From the NCBI GenBank assembly GCA_029215795.1, contig JARDYH010000003.1, forward strand, positions 170,636,382-170,700,381: a stretch of 64,000 nt of DNA. Reading direction: 5' to 3'. The DNA is from Anniella stebbinsi. Its lineage: Eukaryota; Chordata; Lepidosauria; Squamata; Anniellidae. This document shows positions 56,658 through 64,000 of this stretch, piece after piece. Below the pieces are notes generated by a model, which saw nothing but the letters and a program-made list of their open reading frames with translations, was not told the DNA's origin and did not search any database. Position 1 is the first letter of the stretch. Each line of letters starts with the position of its first letter. A program made the position numbers and the translations under genes.

Positions 56658-56884
56658 TTTTATGCCTGCTAACTAGGCAGGTAAGCAGCAATAACTTTCT
56701 TTATTCTCTGTCCCAAGCCTGAAGTGCCATTTTTAACCATGCAGGCCAATCCTTGGCAGGGGTTCTAGAAATAACAACAAGTCCAACATCAAGACTGTGC
56801 TCCTATACCCTCTTACCTGGGAGTTTGTTCCAATGAACACAAAGGGATTTACTTCTGAGCAGACATGTATAAGATTGCACTGTA

Positions 56885-56970
56885 TATCTATCTATCTATC
56901 TATCATCTATCTATCATCTATCTATCTATCTATCTATCTATCAATCTATCTATCTATCTATCTATCTATC
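56885..56970. repeat. (TCTA)n microsatellite
   Basis: TCTA units with ATCA interruptions. A copy of a squamate dispersed repeat (ACCTGGGAGTTTGTTCCAAT, TTTACTTCTGAGCAGACATG) lies just upstream at 56797-56884. Confidence 0.95.
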
Positions 56971-58365
56971 TTCTCAGATGGACATTTATTTATTCAATTT
57001 ATGAGTTATGTTCTCAGGATGACATACATAACAAAAGCAAATACAATAAAACAGTAGTAAAAACAATAACCCATTAAAATGTTTTTGAAAAAGCTTTAAA
57101 AACAGCGACAATATTTTTAAAATAATTTTATAGCGGTAAATATTCAAGCAGCTAAAAAAACCCTAAGATTTTAGCTTGTTAATAATTTGATATTTTTGTT
57201 TGTTTATTTGAGGAGACTATACAAGTATCCAAGCTAAAGATCCCATAAGAAATTAGTTTTAGGAACTGAACTATAATTCAATAAGTTCACTGCATAATAA
57301 GTACCTTATACTATATCTTATGGGCAAAGATTTTTAAACAGAAAGTGAGGACACATCGGTAAAATAAATTAAATGTTTTGTTAATCATCCCAGTCGCTCG
57401 TCATCACAAGAACCTAAACTCACAAACGTAACATGAAAGACAAATGATCCAGAAGTCGGAAGATTCTGAAGAAATGAAAAACTGATGTTTTGCTCTAATC
57501 CATCTGACTTGTTCTGCATCCAAAATCCAGAAGACACTAACACCCTTCCATGAACTTTAGCTGGCTATTAGTTGTTAGGCAAGCAAATTGCCTAGGATCA
57601 TCTGCATTTAGTGACAGAACCCCCCCCCCCCCAAATATAAATCAAGATCAAAGATAATCAGCATACATCTGGTTATTATTTGTAAGGACTTAACTGTAAG
57701 TTTTTAATGATTAATTTATCTGGCATCTAATGCCTTAATAGATCATGAGAAACATCAAGGGAGGAATGTGGTAGTGCATTTTTAAAGTCTCTCTCTATGT
57801 CTCTGAATGATAATAGGCATGAAAGCTATCATTAGTCTTTTTTCGATGATGGCTCCTTTAGGAATCTCCTATGTGTTACCTTTTAGAAGGAAGGTCAGAC
57901 AACCCCCCACCCCCTGGGAGTCCCCCTGCAGGATACAGCTAACACAACCTTAAACTGTATGGAAATGGCTAAATTATCTTTGGGGAGACCTTGGTCTTTC
58001 CCATCAATCAGGCCCTTCTGAACCAGCAAAACAGATAAGCATCCTGCTGGCAAGAGTGCTACTATCCATATGTTTGTCATGACTGTCAGTACCAATTCAT
58101 CAATAGAAAGAAAGCCATCTTGCTTGCCCAAAGAAAACAAAATGTCTATCAATAGACACAAGAGCATGTGTGTGATTTTAGTTTAACAACCGCTACATGG
58201 ATACAATAGAATTAATTCAAGAGGCGGGCTGGAGTGGAGGTGTTGGTGTTGGCGTTGGGAGAATTGAAAACCAGTCCAAACACTGCATAGATCTAGCACT
58301 GAAACCTGAAAATTAAACATCAGAGGAAACAAAAAGGAGAATGTGGCAACTGCAAAGTGCAGGTG
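56971..58365. other. unassigned stretch
   Basis: AT-rich non-coding sequence. The 90-codon open frame on the minus strand at 57895-58167 is hydrophobic in part but matches no family that I recognise. Confidence 0.35.
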
Positions 58366-58373
58366 CATGATCC

Positions 58374-59026
58374 CTGGGTGACCAGATCGCCCTGGGTTTC
58401 CCAGTCCTAACCAGGAAAACTGGGGCGATCCGGGCCGACAGGGGGACGCCGGGGGCAAACTGGGGAAAGGGTCAGCTCTCCTCCTGCCCTAAAATGCCCA
58501 CGCTGCTCCCAATTTACCGGCCTCGGCAGGAAACAAGTGCTCAGCATTAGGGAGCGTCAACAAATTCCTTGTTGGGTGGCTAACTGCTTTAGCCACCAGA
58601 CAAGGAATTTGTTGACGCTCCCTAACACTGAGCACTTGTTTCCTGCCAAGGCCAGGGAGCAAGGCGGGCATTTTAAAGCAGGCTCTTCTTCCTCCCCCTC
58701 TTGCTGCTGCTGCTGCTCCTCCTCCTCCTCTGGCACCTCCAGGGAGCCCAGGAGCAGGGCAAGAAGGGTGAGGGGGCTGCAGGGGGTCATTCGGTGGTGA
58801 CAGCAGAGGTCCGGGCTGGTGCCCAGTAGGTCCGGGCTGGGTTTTTTGGGGGGGGTGCTTGGTGGGGGGGTGTTGTTTCAGGTGGGGGGGTGGCGGGGGT
58901 GTCTGCTTGTTGGCCGCATGGCGGGTGGCCTTTTTAATTTTTTAATTTTATGTTGGGGGGGGGGTCTGCTTTGGTGGGGTGGCCATTTTGGACCGGGATT
59001 TTGCTTTCCAAAATCTGGTCACCCTA
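58374..59026 (-). mobile_element. 653 bp hAT element, third member of the GGGTGACCAGAT group
   Basis: Left CTGGGTGACCAGATCGCCC, right inverted TAGGGTGACCAGATTTTGG. CATGATCC is repeated exactly on both sides (58366-58373 and 59027-59034), an 8 bp duplication. Its right half (58800-59020) matches the left half of the 34387 element in reverse, with the GGTGGGGGGGTG and GCATGGCGGGTGGCC blocks. The centre carries a different hairpin (58519-58653) in place of the CRE palindromes. Confidence 0.92.
58519..58653. repeat. strong hairpin, 65 bp arms
   Basis: Arms 58519-58583 and 58589-58653 pair at about 60 of 65 positions around a CTGCT loop. Includes AGGAAACAAGTGCTCAG and GGAGCGTCAACAAATTCCTT. It lies inside the 58374 element. 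Confidence 0.92.
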
Positions 59027-59466
59027 CATGATCCACACATTACTTCGGTCCTATGGCATCAGTTTTACCATGTAATCAATCATTAAAGATTCACATTTTA
59101 CAAGGAAGCAAGGATTCAAAATGAATTAAATTTGGATTATACACACACAGACATACATTTTCCCCTATACTTTATCCTCATTTATAAAAGAAGGGGGATC
59201 CAGTAAACCCTCTCAAGCAATGATCTCAATGCAGATGATTTAACTACATCAGGGTTAATTCTCCCATATTTGGGTTGCTTAGGCAGCTGCAGCTTGTCGA
59301 GCTTAAACGAGGCCTCTACCACACTTCACATGCAGATATGTGGTAAAATGTGTGGTAGAATATATGGTTAAATGAGCATTTGCATCAATCCTTTCACTAA
59401 TGAATTAGAGATGCTGAAGGTATCTCTCTAGAATTGTAACAGTAGAAAAGGACATATTAATTGTAT

Positions 59467-59499
59467 TAATAATAATAATAATGATAATAATAATAATAA
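59467..59499. repeat. (AAT)n tail of LINE
   Basis: AAT units with one ATG interruption, at the 3' end of the minus-strand LINE that follows. Confidence 0.9.
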
Positions 59500-60110
59500 A
59501 TTCATTTATTTCTTACCCACCTCTCCCTCTGGATCAAGGCGGGGAACAACATTAAATACAAAACAGAATAAAATACATAAAACTGATTAAATACATATAA
59601 AACAATGAATTATTAAAAATGTATAAAACTACTACATTATTAAAAGGCATTTTAAAATTCAACTGGGTAGGCCTGCCAGAAGAGATCAGTCTTTATGGCT
59701 TTTTTAAATTCCAAAAGACAGTTAAGTTGGCGAATCTCTCCCTGCAGGCCATACCACAGTCTGGGAGCAGCAGAAGAGAAGGTCCTCTGGGTAACAGTTG
59801 TCAGCCTAGTTTTTGCTGAATGGAGTAAGTTTTACCCAGATGACCTGAGTGTGCGGGGCAGATTGTATGGGAGAAGGTGATCCTGCAGATAACCTGGACC
59901 CAAACCATGTAGGGCTTTAAAGGTAATGACCAACACTTTATACTTTGCCCAGAAAATAATTGGCAGCCTTTGAAGTGATTTTAAAATTGGTGTAATATGG
60001 TCACCTCTAGGTGTATTGGTGACCAACCTGGCTGCCATATTTTGAACTAACTGTAGTTTCTAGACTAGGCACAAAGGTAGCCCTTGAGCCTCAAAGTTAC
60101 CAGCACATGC
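59500..60110 (-). mobile_element. L2-like LINE 3' part
   Basis: Minus-strand frame at 59832-60038 gives MAARLVTNTPRGDHITPILK, LQRLPI and YKVLVITFKALHGLGPGYLQ, then LRSSG, the C-terminus of an L2-clade protein. The 3' UTR has GCCATAAAGACTGATCTCTT (empty-site paralogue of the 29712 MITE) and ends GCCTTGATCCAGAGGGAGAG and the AAT tract. 5' truncated near 60110. Confidence 0.8.
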
Positions 60111-60369
60111 ACTACCGTCTTTAGGTCTTCCAACACTAGGAACTGATAAATTTGTGGCAAAAGACGTATGAGGTTATCTTAGTGCTTCAGTACTGGCCTA
60201 GTGGGAGCCAAAAGTATTCTTCCTTTTAAAGTACTTTTGTTGTTTTGTTTTGTTATTTTGTTGGGCATCAGAAATGTGAACACTAAAAGAGAAGATATTT
60301 GATGGAGAAAATGGATGGAGTTTCTCCTGGAGTCAGTGACATTACTTGAGGCTCTGGGGCCTCAGTGGC

Positions 60370-60790
60370 ATTGCATGCATTCTATCAGCTCTAGGTGTTG
60401 GCTCAGCTACACCCCTATCTGGACATGGATAATCTGTCTTCAGTAATATATGCTCTGGTAACCTCAGGTTATGTAGTGCAGTGTGGTCTACATTGGGCTG
60501 CCTTTGATGATAGTTTTAAAGCTGCAGCTCATGCAAAATGTGTCGGACAGATTGATAGCAAGGACCAGAAGGTCTGAACATATAACAATGATTTTTGCCC
60601 ACTTGCACTGGCTGCCATTATGTTTCCAAGCATATGATAAGGTGTATAACAAGTCCTGGTATTTTTATTAATGATTCCTTAAAATAATTTTATATTTTTG
60701 TATGTAAATTATTTTACATTATGTTATTGTATTGTATTGTTAGGGTTTTGATCTTTGTTAACTGGCCAGAGAGCTTTGGCTATTTGTGAT
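60370..60790 (+). mobile_element. L2-clade LINE 3' part, decayed
   Basis: LAQLHPYLDMDNLSSVIYAL and VTSG, then ISRLIARTRRSEHIT-like and LHWLPL sequence are recognisable in shifting frames. The end has GGCCAGAGAGCTTTGGCTAT then ATAGAAATATAATAAATGAT, matching the L2 3' terminus. Confidence 0.75.
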
Positions 60791-61464
60791 ATAGAAATAT
60801 AATAAATGATATGACATGGAAAATATTGCCACTAAAATCTCTGTGATGATGGGACTGGTTTTCATTTGGCTTTTACTGGAAAAGGAACAAGTTCTTTGAT
60901 GGATCTTGTTAGACATGGTTCTCTTCCTGCACTATTACAACCGGTGCAATATATGTATACACTGGCTTGATTCAACAGAAGCAAAATCAACTATTATGGT
61001 TGGTTGGAATATTGGGTGGATCAGAAAGCCTTTTACCAACCAACTGATAACATACTACGGTGTGTGTGTTGCCACTTTTGTAAGCCAGATGTCTATTGCT
61101 CACTTCAGATACTTATCTAGCAGCAACAGTTTTCACATGGCATGTCCCACCCTTCCATTAAGAATATCATATAATATATGTGCTTGTAACAAACCCAATC
61201 TTCTCTTCCCTTGCCCTTCTAGAAATGTCTTTGAACAAAAACTTTCCAGATATAGCCAGACTGTGATAGACAGAAATCTGCATTTGTCTAGCCCTTCGAT
61301 TCTAATTCAGCTCATGCAGAAGAGTTACTGTAGAAGCAAGGTTGGCAGAAAATAGATATTGATATTTTTGAACTTCAACTCCTAGCTTTCCTAACACTGG
61401 CCATGCTGACAGGGGATTCTGGGAACTGAAATTGAAAACATCTGGAGATCTACCTTCTTGGGAT
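60791..61464. other. unassigned stretch with one hAT MITE scrap
   Basis: At 61355-61450, AACTTCAACTCCTAGCTTTC and GGGATTCTGGGAACTGAAAT resemble the palindromic MITE family of 11104. The open frame 60906-61355 has no recognisable domain. Confidence 0.35.
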
Positions 61465-61786
61465 GTGTATCGTATCGTTCTGATGTCTGATAACGATATG
61501 ATAATGGCGTTATCGGACATTGGATTAACGATAACGATATGATACAAATCCCTCCGAAATTATCGGATCTGACAGTTATTGGTCTGATAATTATTGGTTT
61601 TTATTGGATTATCAGACCGCCATTTATAATCCTATAACTTTTCTATTTTATAAGTTTGAGACTTGAAAGTGGCCCACAGTGCTTATGGGATATGCCTAAG
61701 TATGTGTATTAAATTTCAAAACAATCCCTCCACCCCTGTATTTTATATGTATTTTCAAAAGATCGTTTAACTTTTGACAGCTCTGA
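61459..61786. mobile_element. left part of a palindromic element
   Basis: Opens TTGGGATGTGTATCGTATCG, with its near complement CGATATGATACAAATCCC ending at 61553. A TATCGGA-rich region follows, then CAGACCGCCATTTATAATCC. The part from about 61660 pairs, inverted, with 62518-62675. The design resembles the left end of the 31297 element. Confidence 0.6.
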
Positions 61787-62513
61787 GGTTCCCTCTACAA
61801 ACAGTTGCTTTGACGCCTGATTCCCCGATTATGTGAATTACCTTGCATGCGAGTTTACGCCTAATACCTACACACACCTCTGCGTGGGGGTGGGGGCGGC
61901 AGCTGTGTGTGGCCTTCCTTCCCTCTTCCTTCCTTCCTCCTCCCTCCTCCGGCTCTGCCTCTCCCTGCCCATGTGCGACCGCAGAGCTGATGTCATCGCT
62001 TCAGCTGCCTAAGGCACACCAGATCCGAACTCCTCCACTCCCTCCTGGCAGGGAAACAGGACCGGCTAATCCCCGAGCTGAACAAGCAAAAAGCAGCAGC
62101 AACAACCCTCTGCCACATAGATACAAATCAAGGGCGAGAGGATAGCAAGGGAGGGAAGGAAGGTGGGTGGAGAGAGACTCTTTAGCTCGGTGTGTGTGTG
62201 TGTGTGTGTGTGTTTAACTGAGCCTTTGCTTCAAAGTACATGGAAGTTGCAGTAGGCAGCAAAAGAAAAGAAAATCAGCTTCTTTTCAATCTCCCTCTCC
62301 CTGCTTTCCTTGCCTCCCTCCCCCCCTTCCCCGCCCGTAGGATAAGGCGGCATAATTCCGGAGGAAAAAAATACTCGCTATTTAATGCAAATGTGAAAAT
62401 GTGAATAAAAGGAGCTAAAAACTGCTTGTACTCCTGATTTGCGCTCCACTCTTGTAGAGGTAATTTTTTTAATGCGACTTGAAAGAGCTTTAAATTGCTC
62501 TTGTAGAGGCACC
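61787..62513 (-). mobile_element. GCGC-type MITE, long variant, copy 4 (727 bp)
   Basis: Left GGTTCCCTCTACAAACAG, right inverted GGTGCCTCTACAAGAGCAA. CTGA is repeated on both sides (61783-61786, 62514-62517). The termini and sub-terminal GGCGTCAAAGCAACTG and GAGCGCAAATCAGG (minus strand) match the 354 bp family, but the middle is replaced by C/T-rich and (GT)n sequence with CTCGGTGTGTGTG. It lies in the loop of a surrounding palindrome. Confidence 0.8.
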
Positions 62514-62517
62514 CTGA

Positions 62518-62675
62518 GTCTGACAGCTAAAGCCACGTTCATTCAGAGCTGTCAAAAAGTTGCACGATCTTTCAAAAATTCATATAAAATACAGGATTGC
62601 CCTGATTGTTATGAAATTTTCCACAAATGCATAACATCCTTCCAACTCCACTGTCAGTGATTTTCATGTCTCTTC
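62518..62675. repeat. right arm of the palindrome around copy 4
   Basis: CAGAGCTGTCAAAAAGTTGC, GATCTTTCAAAAATTCATAT and AAAATACAGG are inverted versions of 61735-61785, and weaker matching continues to ATTTTCATGTC at 62662-62672 against 61665-61672. Old divergence, about a quarter of positions by eye. Confidence 0.75.
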
Positions 62676-63874
62676 CATTTACTCACAAGTAAATTTGGGA
62701 AATGTTCCCATAATAAACCATTGTAAATTGTGATCAGATGCCAGCACCAAGAACGGTTTGTGTTTTAACTGAAAAATAATTATCTATCTTCTTGCTACTG
62801 CAGTCAGGATGGGGCTTTTTATAAGCCCATGTTTTAGATTCCAAACAATTCAATGTAATGAAGGCAAACATGCAACCAAAAGATGCAGTCTTAAAAATGT
62901 AAGTGGGACAATGTTATATATGCTTATATAACTTCAACATGCACCTGTTCCTGCCTTTCATTTGGTAATCACTACATATAAATTTAACAACCATGAAGAA
63001 TTTTATTCATGTTCCTACAGTGTGGAAATTGAAAGAAAAACACTTAAAAAATTAATTACTTTTTTCAAAAACTGTGATTTTGGTTTAACACTTACACCAA
63101 GAGAATTTATTCATGCATTGTGAAATACAGTAGTGAAATATGAGTTAGGAAAAAGGGGGCTGAGCTCTCTGGTGTTCTTAGGATGTGGGAAGCAAATGAA
63201 CTGCTCACCGCTTCAATCAACACAATCTTACGAGATTGTAACAGAGACTGTGCCCACTACAGGTTGTCTATTGCTCTTCAGTAGCTCAGAGACAGACATA
63301 GAACCATGCAAGTCTTTGTTTGAATTCACTTGTTACATTTCCATGCAAAACTGAAATCCAGCTGCAATGTTTAGATCATTAATGGTTTATAACAGATCTA
63401 ATACAATGGCTTATAACAGATCCAATGCAAACAGTATAACAGTGAAGCTTGCCAGAATCTGACATGATACCTGTTGGCCATGTCCAACTTATAGAACTTA
63501 ACGAGGTCTGCGCCCCATTCTGGCATGCCAAACAATGGCTATGATAAACCTGAAAACAGGGCTTTTGGAGCAGGTAACCAAGTATGGTTATTCATTCCAA
63601 CAAAATATGGGAAATTCTTCTTCTAGTTCCTCTTTTAAGCAGATTTAATTAAAAGAGAGGTGAGTGCAGGACAAATTGTAAGCAATGTTATGATCTAGGA
63701 AAAATATTAACTATGCTCTAGCATACTCCCAAATTTTATTCTACCGGCTACTAGCCCCTCTTCCTTCACTTCCTTATAATTGAACCTTGTATGAACTATT
63801 GAAGCCAGCCAGCTAGTTCCTTAACACTTCACACCTTACCTTACACATTTTTCAAGGTTCAGTCCTTGGAGCAT
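62676..63874. other. unassigned stretch
   Basis: No repeat or coding region is recognised over about 1.2 kb. Confidence 0.4.
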
Positions 63875-63876
63875 AA

Positions 63877-63978
63877 TAATAATAATAATAATTATAATTA
63901 TAATTATAATTATTATTATTATTTGTAACCTGCCTCTCCCTCCGGATCGAGGCGGGGAACAGCTCAAACATTCATTCC
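63877..63978 (-). mobile_element. L2-like LINE 3' end with ATT tail
   Basis: An AAT/ATT tract with a TATAATTATAATTATA centre (63877-63922) then TAACCTGCCTCTCCCTCCGG and ATCGAGGCGGGGAACAGCTC, the reverse of the LINE 3' terminus seen at 23205-23250. Only about 50 bases of the LINE precede the next element. Confidence 0.75.
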
Positions 63979-64000
63979 CAGGGCAGTGCAGAACTGGTAA
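63979..64000 (+). mobile_element. start of a second 38336-type hAT element, cut by window edge
   Basis: CAGGGCAGTGCAGAACTGGT then AA matches the left end of 38336-38953 at about 20 of 22 positions. The rest lies outside the window. Confidence 0.7.

Noticed and set aside
56865..57077. tyrosine-leucine-serine-isoleucine repeat protein
   Set aside because: Direct translation of the (TCTA)n microsatellite.
57895..58167. 90-codon minus-strand frame with a hydrophobic middle
   Set aside because: No recognisable family, no splice context and AT-rich flanks. Length is within chance expectation for this window.
60906..61355. 149-codon open frame
   Set aside because: The translation has no recognisable motif and overlaps repeat scraps at its end. 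Not enough to call a gene.

Overview
This window reads as repeat-dense intergenic or intronic DNA from a squamate reptile (lizard or snake); I cannot name the species. The evidence is the mix of repeats. There is a vertebrate-type L1, several L2-clade LINEs with the squamate-style (AATA)n or (ATT)n tails, CR1 tails, R4/Dong-type LINE fragments ending in trinucleotide repeats, a Ty1/copia LTR element, and many hAT-like and unclassified MITEs. I found no convincing host exon, tRNA, rRNA, CRISPR array or bacterial-type operon. Every long open frame I could interpret belongs to a transposable element, apart from chance frames in GC-rich palindromes.

Layout. 1-4466 is an L1 that enters the window inside ORF1 and carries a broken ORF2. 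4757-5304 is a truncated MITE. 6811-7045 is a tRNA-type SINE. 7681-9625 is an L2-clade LINE with an intact 572-codon reverse-transcriptase frame. A second, decayed L2 lies tail-to-tail with it (9640-11015, minus strand) and is split by a GCGC-rich MITE (10311-10664). 11-24 kb holds small hAT MITEs, a 623 bp foldback-ended MITE, CR1/L3-like tails, microsatellites and long unassigned stretches. 24321-29005 is a complete but dead copia element with two LTRs, a half-tRNA-type primer binding site, gag zinc knuckle, protease, integrase and RNase H; the core of its reverse transcriptase is deleted. 29540-32894 is a nest: a MITE inside an L2-like LINE, an R4 LINE in its ATT tail, and a 1.6 kb GC-rich hAT-like element in the ATT tract beside the R4. 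34387-35566 is a second GC-rich element of the same design. 35.6-49.2 kb carries five copies of a foldback MITE (three full inverted dimers), a second R4 fragment and further MITEs. 46.0-47.3 kb is a long inverted repeat. 54-56 kb holds two more MITEs. 58374-59026 is a third hAT element with a strong internal hairpin. 59.5-60.8 kb holds L2 remnants. 61.4-62.7 kb is a palindromic element interrupted by a longer GCGC-type MITE. The right edge cuts through another hAT copy.

The most distinctive signal is a group of hAT-like elements whose interiors are arrays of 180-190 bp palindromes. Each palindrome is centred on a CRE-like or GTGATCAC core and bounded on both strands by splice-donor-like AGGTAAG. 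Simpler relatives with the TAGGGTGACCAGAT-type terminus are inverted dimers flanked by perfect 8 bp target duplications. Several other MITE families share GG-C-TCTACAC-type termini with 4 bp duplications, and two copies can be checked against empty-site paralogues inside this same window. All positions and identities were read by eye.
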